Assembly: GCA_009760885.1 (NCBI GenBank)
Contig: CM019692.1
Location: forward strand, 50,580,930 to 50,644,929
DNA: 64,000 nt
Origin: Achatina immaculata
Taxonomy: Eukaryota > Mollusca > Gastropoda > Stylommatophora > Achatinidae
Direction: 5' to 3'
The notes beneath the pieces were generated by a model. That model ran no database searches. It worked only from the letters and a program-made list of their open reading frames with translations, and was not told the origin of the DNA. Below, piece after piece: positions 29,788 to 40,735 of this stretch; within the stretch, counting starts at the first letter, position 1; the number at the start of each line of letters is the position of its first letter. Position numbers and translations under genes: made by a program.

Positions 29788-32700
29788 CCCACCAGTGGTC
29801 CATTTTATGGATCATTGCCTGTCCCAAGTCAGGAAAAAGGGGGAGGGTTGGCTTAAGGCCAGCAACCTTATCCTATAAAAAGAACTTTGCTACAGAAACG
29901 CCATAAAGAGACTCGAGAGATATTTCGGCCCTGGGGGAGGACGGGCCTCCAGCTGGAGGAAGCATGAAGCCGGACAGTGAAAGCCAGGGAAATCAGGAAG
30001 CTGTCAGACCGACAACCGCCATCTCCACCAGGACCGCCATTATTATAGGATCATGGAACGTTAGAACTATGTTTGAAGCAGGGAAATCAATGCAGGTTGC
30101 AGCGGAAATGAGGAAATACAACATCACCATCCTGGGAATCAGCGAAACAAGATGGACTGGAACTGGGAAACAAGGATTAGTACGGGAGAGCTTTTGTTGT
30201 ACTCAGGACACGAAGAGGACACCGCACCAGACACGTATGGAATGGCCCTGATGCTGTCAAAGACAGCTCAGGGAGCGCTAATTGTATGGGAGGCGCATGG
30301 CCCACGGATTATTATAGCCACCTTCAAAACCCAAAAGAGAAGGATAAATATGGATGTCATTCAGTGTTATGCACCAACAAATGAAAGCAGCGATGGTACT
30401 AAGGAGGAATTCTATGAGAGGTTGCTGGGTATTGTGCAGAGTCGTCCAGAGCGGAACATGGTTATCGCCATGGGTGATTTCAATGCCAAGATCGGAAGTG
30501 ACAACAGGGGATACGAAGATATCATGGAGCAGCAAGGATTGGGTGTAATGAATGACAACGGAGAGAGATTTGCTGACTTTTGTGCCACAAGCAATTTGAT
30601 CATTGGAGGGAGTTTCTTCCATCATAAAAGGATACACAAGGTTACATGGGTTTCTCCGGATCAGGTAACAGAGAATCAGATCGATCATATATGCATTGGG
30701 AAGAAATACAGAAGATCTCTTCAGGACGTGAGAGGCAAAAGAGGAGCCGATGTTGCATCAGGCCACCATCTAATTGTGGCCCGATTGAAGTTAAAACTAA
30801 AGAGGACTGGGATAGGAGTCAACAGTAGACAACGCCAGAGATACAACACCACAGTTCTAAAAGACAGAACTAAGCAGGAAGAATTTAAGATCGCACTCGC
30901 CAATAAGTTTCAGATTCTACAAGCTCTACCAGAAGAAGAGTCAGTTGATAAGAGATGGCAAGGAGTGAAAGAAGCATTTACCTCATCATGTCAAGAAGTG
31001 CTTGGCCCCAGGAAGCTGTGCCACAAGGAGTGGATCTCTGCAGAATCCATAAGGAGAATAGAGGAGAGGAAGATGAAAAAAGCAGCACTCAACAATAGCC
31101 GCACAAGAGCCAGTAAAATTATTGTACAAGAAGAGTATAGGGAAGCATGTAAGAAAACAAAGAGGAGCATCAGGACAGACAAAAGGAACTACATAGAAAC
31201 ACTGGCAACAGAGGCAGAAGGAGCTGCCCGGCAGGGAAATATACAGGATCTATACTCCACAATTAAGAAGATGACTGGAAATTATAGTGTGCCGATGAGG
31301 CCAGTGAAAGACAAGAACGGAAAAACAATACCCAATGACTGGGAACAGAGAGACAGATGGATGCAGCACTTTGAGGAATTGTTGAATAGACCAGCCCCTC
31401 ATAACCCACCGAATATTGAACCAGCCGATAGAGATCTACGAATAGATTGTGGTATACCAACAAGGGAAGAGGTTGGTAAAGCCATAAAACAGCTGAAGCA
31501 TGGCAAGGCAGCAGGACCTGATAACATCCCGGCAGAAGCACTGAAAACAGATATTGAGACCAGCGTAGACATTCTTCACCCCCTCTTCAGGAAGATCTGG
31601 GAAGAGGAGCAAGTGCCTACAGAGTGGAAAGAAGGTTACCTTGTCAAGCTACCAAAGAAAGGTGACTTGAGCTCCTGCTCCAACTACAGAGGTATAACAC
31701 TGCTATCAATACTAGGAAAGGTACTCAACCGAGTTCTTCTAAATAGGATAAAGGACGCGGTAGATCCACAACTCAGGGATCAACAAGCAGGATTCCGGAA
31801 GAACAGATCCTGTACAGACCAAATAGCAACATTACGTATCATCGTAGAACAATCACTGGAGTGGAACTCACCTCTCTATGTCAATTTTATTGACTATGAG
31901 AAGGCTTTCGACAGCGTCGACAGACAGACCCTATGGAAGCTGTTGAGACACTACGGAGTACAGGAGAAGATTACCACCATCTTTAAAAACTCCTATGAAG
32001 GGATGACATGTAGGGTAATCCATGGACAACAACTAACTAACAGATGCCTTTCAAGTTAACACCGGAGTGAGACAGGGATGCCTGCTGTCACCATTTCTAT
32101 TTATCCTGGCCATAGACTGGATTATGAGAAAATCAACAGAAAATAGGAGAAATGGTATTCAGTGGACGCTCTGGACTCAACTTGACGACCTAGACTTTGC
32201 TGACGACCTGGCACTTCTCTCCCAGACTAAGCAACAGATGCAAGAGAAAACCATATTAGTGGCAGAAAATTCTTCAAGACTAGGCCTTACCATCCACAAG
32301 GGAAGAGTAAAGTTCTTAGAGTAAATGAGGTCAACGAAATGCCCATTATATTGGAAGGAGAGGAACTGGAAGAGATTGAAAAGTTTACTTATCTGGGAAG
32401 TGTGATAGACAAACAGGGAGGAACAGAAGCTGATGTAAAAGCAAGAATGGGCAAGGCAAGAGTAAAATTCCATCAGATGAAGAAAATATGGGGAACTTCA
32501 GCCTTGTCGTTTAAATTGAAGATCAGAGTATTTAACACCATGATAAAGCCCATTCTGCTATACGGTTCAGAAACTTGGAGAACTACTGTTACGATCATGA
32601 AACGAATCCAGACATTTATTAACACATGCCTTAGAAGGATTCTACAAATACGATGGCCAGATACCATAAGTAACCAAGAACTGCAGCAGCGAACAGGCCA

Positions 32701-32988
32701 GCAACCAGTGGAAGACGACATCCTACGAAGAAGATGGGGGTGGATCGGACACACCCTACGGAAATCCACATCCAGCACTACAAGGCAAGCCCTAACATGG
32801 AACCCACAGGGTAAAAGGAGGAGAGGGAGACCAAGGAACTACTGGCGCCGAAGTCTGGACACGGACATCAAAATCATGAACCAGACATGGAGACAGTTGG
32901 AAAGAGTGGCCCAGGACCGAACTGCCTGGCGAGCTCTTGTTGGCGGCCTATGCTCCACGAGGGGTCAGAGGCATAGATAGATAGATAG
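29788..32988 (+). mobile_element. LINE-B, full-length RTE/CFDP2-like retrotransposon inside LINE-A
   Basis: The 3201-bp element is flanked by a perfect 18-bp duplication, 'aatagaggatgggaaaac', at 29770-29787 and 32989-33006. It has about 175 bp of 5' leader, one endonuclease-RT reading (29964-32980, three frameshifts) and a (GATA)n tail. The length, single ORF and microsatellite tail fit RTE-type LINEs. The endonuclease resembles the family annotated as craniofacial development protein 2-like, itself LINE-derived. Fragments of the same family are at 2796 and 12790. Leaving it out makes the LINE-A reading continuous (IEDGKTLTGKKVADHFA). Confidence 0.9.
29964..32980 (+). pseudogene. LINE-B endonuclease-reverse transcriptase (frameshifted)
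   Basis: About 1000 codons. The endonuclease has SWNVRTMFEAG, ILGISETRWTG, GDFNAKIGSDN (30473) and NQIDHICIGKK. The final catalytic motif, normally SDHH, reads SGHH, with the Asp codon changed to GGC at 30761-30763. The RT has KAAGPDNIPAEAL, NYRGITLLS, AGFRKNRSCTDQI, FIDYEKAFDSVDR, RQGCLLSPFLFIL and catalytic FADD (32196-32207). The C-terminus has WRWIGHT-like and [16 protein letters not shown] blocks and ends [11 protein letters not shown] with TAG at 32978-32980. Frame breaks lie near 30183 (loss of about 1 nt), 32034-32041 (4-nt duplication) and 32301 (loss of 1 nt). ATG 29964 is the first good start. Confidence 0.9.
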
Positions 32989-33007
32989 AATAGAGGATGG
33001 GAAAACT

Positions 33008-34390
33008 CTTACAGGTAAGAAGGTAGCAGATCACTTTGCTCGCATGTTTGCACAAGACTGCAACATTGATATCCATCCAGAGAAAGAGCATACAGCGCGC
33101 ATTGGCCCACAGAAAGAAGAGGAACAAGTCAGAAAAGTGGAGGTCATGGATGCACCAATCACACGCAGGGGGGTAGACCTAGCAGTCAATAAACTGAAAC
33201 CAAGGAAATCACCAGGACCAGTTGGAATGTCCAATGAAATGATAAAGAATCTGGAAATGGCAGCGATAGGAAAGCTGTTGGATATTTTCAATATGTGCTG
33301 GAGCACAGGTAAGTTACCTCAAATCTGGAAGGAATCAAGCATGATACCACAGCTAAAGTCAGGGAAAAACAGAGATACAGCATCCAGCTACAGGCCAATC
33401 AGTCTTACTAGCTGCCTATGCAAAACGACGGAGCGCATCATTGACCTGAGGCTAAAATGGTACCTAGAAAGTGAAAACCTTCTCATTACACAACAAGCAG
33501 GATTTAGGCAGTACTAAGATCAAGTGACCTGTCTCTCTCAAGAGACAAAAATCTTATACTAGCAGCGTGGATAGACCTGAGGAAAGTCTTTGATAAAGTA
33601 TGGAAAAAAAGGTCTGCTGTGGAAACTAAGAAACTGCAAAGTGAATGGAAGACTGTACAACCGGATAAAGTCCTTCTTACACAATAGAAGAGCAAGAGTA
33701 GTAATGGATGGTCACAAAAGCCCAGAAAGTACTGCTGCGTCATGGTGTACCACAGCAGGGAGGAGTCCTTTCACCTACACTACTCCTTGTAATGACCTGA
33801 TCTAGGGACTTCTCTTTGGAATCAAAGCGGCACTGTATGCAGATGATCTGGTTATGTGGTGTACAGATGAACACGCGACAGTTGCTATACAGAGACTCCA
33901 AAGAGCAGCAGACATCTTGACATCATGGGCAAACAAATGGTGTGTAAGTATCAACACAGAGAAATCAAGTACCACTCTGTTCACCCTCTCATCTAAACAG
34001 AAAGCAGGTAAGATCTTTGTAAATGAAAGATCCTTAAGAATGGACAACCAACTCACTTACTCTTGACTCAAAACTGACCTGGAAGCAACACATCAACAGT
34101 GCAGAAGCAAAAGTTAGAAGAAAACTAGCCATATTAAGAAAATTGAGTGGAACCACATGGGGAGCTAGTGAAAGAATCTTCAAGAATGTATATCAGCAAA
34201 GTATTCTACCACATTTAGAATATGGCTCAACAGCTTGATGCACAACATCAAACACTACGCTGCATAATCTAGACAAGGTACAAAATCAGTCACTACGGAT
34301 TATCGCAGGTGCCATGAGGTCCACACCAGTAGTAGAAATCCAGAAAACGGTGTTCAAGCGCTAAAAGAACGTAGAGACACAAAGGTCATG
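33008..34390 (+). pseudogene. LINE-A reverse transcriptase domain
   Basis: The RT fingers and early palm lie in the frame 33044-33517 (KLKPRKSPGPVGMSNEMIKN, then a SSYRPISLTSCLCKTTERII block and LLITQQAGFR), closed by TAA at 33515-33517. Decayed frames follow with a WIDLRKVFDKVW catalytic-Asp block, the catalytic YADD at 33836-33847 and CVSINTEKSSTTLF. Past 34066 lie LTWKQHINSAEAKVRRKLAI and SILPHLEYGSTA. At least four frame changes or stops make it inactive. Confidence 0.85.
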
Positions 34391-34639
34391 ACTTTGGAAG
34401 AGAAATTCCTCAGCTCTGTAAGCCATCCTCTGAAGGAGAGATTCAGTAAGTTGGCACTAAGACGGCTTAAAAGAAACAGCTTCATTCATCAGGCCAAGCG
34501 TATGCGTAAGCTGATACCTGACCTTCCAACTGTAGTCGCTCCATTATCATCTGCACCAGAGCATACACCATGGAAAGAAGCAGATTGTACACAGCTAACT
34601 ATTCAAACTGAAGTGAAAGGTGTGCGGAATAGTGAGATG

Positions 34640-35575
34640 CAAAGGAGTCTTGTAAGATCAACGGCCACACTTAGTTTGCAGATGGATCTGCACACAATGC
34701 CATAAAGAATGGAGGGGCAGGAGCACATATTGACTATCCAAACAACACCATTGACAAGATTTCCATACCCACTGGTAAATACTACAACAACTTTGATGCA
34801 GAAGTTAGGGCAATTATTGCTGCAGTTGAAAAAACCATTAGACTCCAGAATTGATACATGAACCAGAGTAATTCTCACAGATGCAAGATCAGTGCTGGAA
34901 GCTCTTCAGTGCAACAAACTACCAGACCTTAAGGATGCCTTGTCAAAAACTGGCTCACAACACAGAGTCACCTTGCAGTGGATTCCCTCCCACTGTGGGA
35001 TACCAGGCAATGAGAAAGCTGACCGTCTGGCCAAAGAGGGCACTGGCATGGAGCAACCAGACATACCGGTCACCTATAATGAGAAGAAAAGCATGATAAA
35101 AACCTACAGGAAGCCACAAACACCACCACATGATGACTATCACATGCTAAACAGAAAGGAACAAGTCACCATTTTCCGTCTCCGAACAGGACACAGCCGA
35201 CTCCGAAGTCATATGTATACAAAGTTTAAGGTTGGTACTACTAATCTATGTACATGTGCCCAGGTGCCCCAAACTGTGGAACATATCCTCCAGAACTGCA
35301 TCAACTATGAGACACTGAGAAGTAATTACTGGCCCAGTGAAACCACTAAAGAAGATAAGCACTACGGTTCCATACATGAATTACAAAAAACAGTGAAATT
35401 TATTCAAGAGACAAGACTACAGATACAGACAGACAATGCGTGCGAAGAAGAAGAAGAGTACTGCCTCGAGTCAGAGATTGCCTGGCATGAATTCATAATC
35501 GTCATGTTTGTGAATTTATCCAGACAGGAGGAAAAAATAAGAAGACAAGAACAGAAGATAAGAAGGCAGGAATAG
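34640..35575 (+). pseudogene. LINE-A RNase H and Cys/His C-terminus
   Basis: The RNase H begins in a decayed frame (FADGSAHNAIKNGGAGAHID, near 34680), passes AEVRAIIAAVEK, and from 34892 is in a 227-codon open frame with SVLEALQCNKLPDLKDAL-like start, QWIPSHCGIPGNEKADRLAK, FRLRTGHSRLRSHMY, the CTCAQVPQTVEHILQNC knuckle and YGSIHELQKTV. The frame runs on through the (GAA)n tail into the adjacent minisatellite (ending KIRRQE), which is read-through and not part of the element. RNase H in this clade removes RNA from the hybrid during second-strand synthesis. Confidence 0.85.
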
Positions 35576-36115
35576 AAGATAAGAAGACAGGAACAGAAAA
35601 GAAGACATGAACAGAAGATAAGAAGACATGAACAGAAGATAAGAAGATAGGAAGAGAAGATAAGAAGACAGGAACAGAATATAGAAAGACAGGAACAGAA
35701 GATAAGAAGACTTGAACAGAAGATAAGAAGACTGGAACAGAATATAGAAAGACAGGAACCGAATATAGAAAGACAGAAACAGAATATAAAAAGATATAAT
35801 AGAAGAGAAAAAGATAGGAGCAGAAGGTTAGAAGACAGGAACAGAAAGTAAGATGACAGAAACAGAAGAAAATAAGGAAGGAACAGAAGATAAGAGGACA
35901 GACGCAGAAGAGAAGAACACAGGAACAGGAGATAAGAAAACAGAGACAGAAGATAAGAAGGCTGGAGCAGAAGATTAGAGAACAGGAACAGAAGATAAGA
36001 GGACAGATGCAGAAGATAAGAGGACAGATACAGAAGATAAGAAAACATGAACACGGAGAAGAAGAAAGGAACTGAATATAAGAAAATAGTAACAGAATAT
36101 AAGAAGACAAGAACT
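35526..36115. repeat. 21-bp purine-rich minisatellite (about 28 units)
   Basis: Degenerate units 'gataagaagacaggaacag' plus 'aa' start about 70 bp after the LINE-A tail. Long ORFs on minus (for example 36183-35404) are low-complexity Leu/Phe/Ser/Cys repeats caused by a 7-codon unit without stops. Confidence 0.9.
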
Positions 36116-36230
36116 GAAGATAAAAGAGAAAAAAAAACGTTTTTTCTCTCCCCTGACATCAGTCTATTTGAAGATGCAGACATTATTCTGTGTCATCTTA
36201 CGTTCTGTCTCGATTTGTAACTCTGTTGGC

Positions 36231-36800
36231 CTTTCACAAATATTCATAGTTTGTTATTGTTTACATTGTTTACAATAATGAATGTCTGGTTTATTGTAAT
36301 AGCACGATCGAAGACAGACCAAACAATTTTATTTACAGCGTTTTCTTTAAAAACGAGCAATCCTTTACACTTAGTAGTTTCCTCAATGGAGCTCTTACGT
36401 CTTAGGGCTCGCATTGTTCTTTTTCCAATGATTTTGTGTGCGTTTGTGTTTTCCGGGAGTTTTCCAACCTCGTTAAGGGTTCTAAAGCCCACTAATCTAG
36501 TCTCTGTTAACAGTGTCCTCTTTAGAAGTTTCACATGGTCGGGCTCCTTTTCTTGTGCCTGTTGTGTTCCTCTTAACAGCTTGTTTGTGATTCTCTGATT
36601 GTCTCTTCTCGTTACGTGGCCAGTGATGAGACAGGTGACTGTGTGCTCAACTTTCTTATCTCTGCGTTGGTCTTGAACTCGTTCTATTGTATACAGAGTA
36701 TTTTCCTTAGACATTTAGTTTTCAATCCAATTTGTTTTCTATTTCTTTAGTTGTTTTCCAGCTTTCGCGTGCACATAAGATGAAAATAGTGAAAGTAAGA
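36231..36800 (-). pseudogene. LINE-G C-terminal fragment, copy 1
   Basis: The minus strand encodes YTIERVQDQRRDKKVEHTVT, then TGHVTRRDNQRITNKLLRGT and a LLKRTLLTETRLVGF block. The parallel copy at 51558-51990 (QEQRRDQTDEQTTTC, YVGHMMRRNNQRIPKQ) shows these to be the post-RT C-terminus of one LINE family. RT and endonuclease are absent. Confidence 0.7.
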
Positions 36801-36837
36801 ACTGTGTATGTGCCCGTATATAACTCGTATATCTTAG

Positions 36838-37097
36838 TCCCATAGCATTTGCTTGCCGTGGAGGTGTGGAGTGTTAGGGCCTTCACATTTTTAGGCCACT
36901 ACAGAATTTGAGGTAGGGATCCCAGCACCTTTCCTCACTGTCTTTATTTTCCTAGGGAAACCCCAGGTACCCATTTTTTTTAGGCTGGGTTGACCTCGGT
37001 GCCGGTCGGTCCGAAAAAAATCCCCCCCCCCCCCCCCGAGTGCGAAATCGAACCAGGGAGCTTCTGATCGGCAAGCAAGTGCAGTAACCTCTACACC
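36838..37097 (-). mobile_element. tRNA-derived SINE (head type 3), copy 1
   Basis: On minus, the A box 'tggtgtagaggtta' and B box 'tggttcgatttc' sit in a tRNA-like head ending near 37026-37097. A poly-C run then separates it from a body with 'cggtcggtccga', 'tttattttcctagggaa' and 'ctgtagtggcctaaaaatg'. The head and body match 51240-51557. R2 copy 3 has inserted at its 5' end. Confidence 0.75.
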
Positions 37098-37108
37098 ACC
37101 GCGGGACT

Positions 37109-37383
37109 TCTTCTTCTTCTTCGTTCGCTTCTACCACCAAAACCGCACTGTGATCCTACTGAATTTACACCTGTAGTCCTCGTTAGGTCCCGTAGTCTCC
37201 TGTGTGGTCCCCGAAAGGACCACACGAGATCAACAAGAGGACCACAAGGGTTTCAGAGTATCACAGGGCTTTAGCCTGTATTCTTGGTGGGTCTCTGAAG
37301 CGGATTGCGTGACACCGGAAAACCTCGACGTGTTTTGAGATACCCGTGTATCACCGCCGGGTGAGAGGTGGTTGCCCATCCAG
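37109..37383 (-). repeat. R2 composite repeat, copy 3, 5'-truncated with 11-bp TSD
   Basis: This 275-bp piece is the 3' end of R2 on minus, starting with the (GAA)n tail at 37109-37125. The string accgcgggact occurs at 37098-37108 and 37384-37394, giving a clean 11-bp target duplication. 5' truncation with an intact tail and TSD shows movement by target-primed reverse transcription. Confidence 0.9.
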
Positions 37384-37391
37384 ACCGCGGG

Positions 37392-37397
<6 letters not shown>

Positions 37398-37429
<32 letters not shown>
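37398..37429. repeat. (TA)n microsatellite
   Basis: About 16 TA units immediately beyond the R2 target duplication. Confidence 0.95.
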
Positions 37430-37430
<1 letters not shown>

Positions 37431-38904
37431 TGCCTGCATCATGGCATGTTATTATTGTTTAAATCATGTTATTATATCCTTTAGTTTCTTCATTAAGGAT
37501 TATACCCTTCTAACGGTAAGCTGTTTCTGTGCACACTTTCTTAACGCAGATATTATATCCCATCCCTATTAGATGCTGCCCCATCTTCTGGTCTAGATTG
37601 TTGTATTCACGACACGGACAAAACAAAATCCTGAGAGGATCTCGCTGCTGATGGGCGGCCAACTGAACAAGATGTGTCATGAATCATCAACTCAGGATGC
37701 GGGACAGAGAACCTCTTACATTTGGGCAGAGAGAAAAGAAAGCGCGAAAGAAAGAAAAAAAAAGGAATGCCAGACAAAATGTAAGTGAAAACAACAACAA
37801 CAACAACAAATGAAAAACTATCTCTTCAAGCATAATTTTCCCGCCTGAAAAAAACGTGAGGCGAATCGCCATATTTGCCTTCTGGGTCAAGCACGATTGC
37901 GTCTCATAACTTTTTTGTTTGTTGGTTGAAAGACAATGAAATAAATGAAGACTGTACACGGGTGCTTTCAGTTCAGTTACCGGAACAAAAAACCAGACAA
38001 AAAGATGAAAGTCCAGAAAACGACGCGCACAGAAATCTCATTACAACAGGGAAAAAAAACAATCAATAAGTATAATAATTCTTTTCAAAAATGTATTGAA
38101 ACAGCCACAAAATGCGAAATATGAAAATAAAGATAAAGACAGGCATTCGTTATTCAGTTTTCTTAATGTTGGGTGGGGGGGGGGGTGTGGTGGTGGGGAG
38201 GAACGCGAAATCTAAAATATTTACATTTCCACACTTCCAGTATTTGACATAAGACTCCAAACTTCCATGCGTATTCAACGTAAAATACAAAAACAGCAGA
38301 TGAACAATGAACCCATAATCACAGCGCTATAGAACAGACTGCATCTGCTCTTCCTTATTTTAATTCCTCGACGCTTGCCAAACCCCAGTTGGCCAGAGAC
38401 TCCCTTTCAAAGGCCCGACCTTTGCGAGCGTGAGTCTTCGTGCACCGGGTTCTAGCTAACGGTCCCAGGGACTCGCACAAAAGAATTCCACGAGACACAA
38501 TGTGAACAGGCTTTTCCTGCGACTGTCATTTCCTTCCTTGGCCTCGCACGTGCGCGTGAGTCCCCAGACTCGAACTCACCACCTGTATGTAAATTTGGAT
38601 GGAGGCACGTGCGGCCAGGACGGAGCTTTGTTTGAAGTTTAAAATTCTGTTAGAGGCGTGTGAGGGTGCTGGTGTGGGTTAGTGCAGGAATCCTGCGACA
38701 CTTCGATAAATCCAAGTATTTGCAAATTTTATGTTCATGCCCATATAGTTTAGAGATGGAAAGAGGAGAGAGAGAGATGATGATGATGATGATGAAAACA
38801 ACTACAAGATATTGTAAATTTAAACAAAATTTAATACAATGGTGGAGATTAACATACACTGTGTGTAACAAAATCATCGAAGCTCACTGGTTTCAAAGTG
38901 GATA
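37430..38904. other. No gene seen
   Basis: Contains (AAC)n at 37791-37808, a G-run near 38173-38184, (GAT)n at 38777-38795 and a C+G-richer block at 38380-38620. Short ORFs show no recognised domain. A possible exon cannot be excluded, but nothing supports one. Confidence 0.5.
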
Positions 38905-39300
38905 ATGAGGGAAACAGTGAGATACTAATAACAAAAAAGGTGAGGGAAAAGTGAAATATTAATTAATAACAAAAAGATGAGAAACATAACGGATGCTTAT
39001 AACATTACGATGAAAAAGAGTAAGATACTTTTTTAAGTGGAAAACAAAAGAGATACCAAGAACATAAAGACTGAAAACGAGAAAGATATTAATAACCAAC
39101 AAAAAAAAATTGGAAAAGAGAAAAATATTAATAACAAAAAGGTGGAAAAGGAGAAAGATATTAATAAAAAAAAAACGGTGGACAACGAGAAGTATACTAG
39201 AAGAAGGATATTAATAACCAATAAAAGTTTTTAAAAAAGGGTGGAAAACGAGAAGATATTTATAACACAAAGCTGAAAACCAAGAGAAATAGCAATAACA
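38905..39300. repeat. Degenerate ~35-bp minisatellite
   Basis: Loose repetition of 'gaaagatattaataacaaa' with 'ggtggaaaacgag' variants, including indels and A-runs. Confidence 0.75.
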
Positions 39301-40289
39301 AAGGACTGGGAATTGTATATAGACGGAAGAAGTACAGCAGTACATATAAACGTTATATACATTTAGACAAGCAGACCTACAGAAGAGAATCTACCGAGTT
39401 TCTCTTACTGGCTTTTGTCGTGGTTTAAATCTGCAACAAAAATTGTGTCGCCAGAACCACGGACAACAATGGACGTGAGCTCGCCAGAAACTGCCGTCCT
39501 GTTCGGGTGAGTGAAGCTATTCTGGGGCCAGATGTGTGCACTCACCGTCGTTGAAAGGCGGAGAGGAGAGGGGGGGGGTGTGGGGTGCTGAAGGGGGTAA
39601 CACTGCCTTCATTGTGACAATGGTCTTTCTTTCGTTCTTTCTTTCCCCGCAAGCCATCGTCCTCGCCGTCTTTGTTAGTTCCTGCAGGCAGATACGCAGA
39701 TGCTGTAGACTCAAACCCTCCCCAAGGACAAGCTATACTGATGAATGCATTTCTTTCTTTTACACATAGCTCCACAGACACCGTTCTCGGTTATTTTCCT
39801 AACCCTCTTTTCATGTTTTCTTTTTTTTATGGCATTTTTTCCCCATTAACAGAAGCTGTATGATTCTTTTTATATTTAAAAAAAATATAAAATCTATTTT
39901 AAAAAATTATAAACCTTGGGAAAAAGGAGGGAAAAAAATCGTAATTATCTGTACAAATTCTGCGTACTCTTTTTTCTCCACTTATTTTCAGACGGTGGTT
40001 TCTTCTTTCTCTCTCTCTCTCTCTTTTATCATCTTTCTGTGCTTTAAAAAAAAAAGAAATAGGTTCAGTTCTGTGGTAATGGAGAATGTCATTGAAGCAG
40101 GCAGGTGTGTTGACATCTCAGTGAAAGAGTTCTTGGGGCCAGCTTTGTTCTGGCTGTGAGAGGGGAGCTAGATCCACCAAGACGGTTTTATGAGAAGATC
40201 GAATGCGTGCTCGTAATCGTGTGAGTGAGTTTGTGTGTATGTAAGCGTGTGTGTGTGTGAGCGTTTGTATGTGTTTTTTTATAATGCGT
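39301..40289. other. No gene seen
   Basis: Homopolymer-rich unassigned sequence. No domain is recognised in short ORFs. Confidence 0.55.
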
Positions 40290-40645
<356 letters not shown>

Positions 40646-40655
<10 letters not shown>

Positions 40656-40735
40656 CTTTATTTTTAAAGGGTAAAGAATTGGGTACGCAGGCCCGTCTTA
40701 CATCTATCATCTTCCCACACACTCGATTTAACCTC
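40646..40735 (-). pseudogene. LINE-D 3' UTR stub with GATA tail
   Basis: On minus this reads 'gacgggcctgcgtacccaat', 'tctttaccctttaaaaataaagatc' in part, then (TATC)n. The same end is seen at 11341-11410 and 52980-53140. Confidence 0.75.

Larger units (their letters stand above)
28015..35460 (+). mobile_element. LINE-A, near full-length Jockey-like retrotransposon split by LINE-B
   Basis: Leaving out the 3.2-kb LINE-B at 29788-32988 and one target copy, about 4.2 kb remain with a 5' untranslated or ORF1-like region, apurinic-type endonuclease (28660-29570), RT (33008-34380), RNase H (34640-35040), a Cys/His knuckle (35245-35310) and an (GAA)n tail at 35441-35456. The order is that of Jockey/I-superfamily LINEs with RNase H. 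The 5' edge is set only approximately. Many frameshifts show it is inactive. Fragments of the same family lie at 13640, 15035 and 26683. Confidence 0.85.

Noticed and set aside
35404..36183. 259-codon minus ORF
   Set aside because: It runs over a 21-bp minisatellite; Leu/Phe/Ser/Cys-only composition follows from the unit.
38555..38590. B-box-like 'gagttcgagtctgg' on minus
   Set aside because: No tRNA-like head or SINE body around it.
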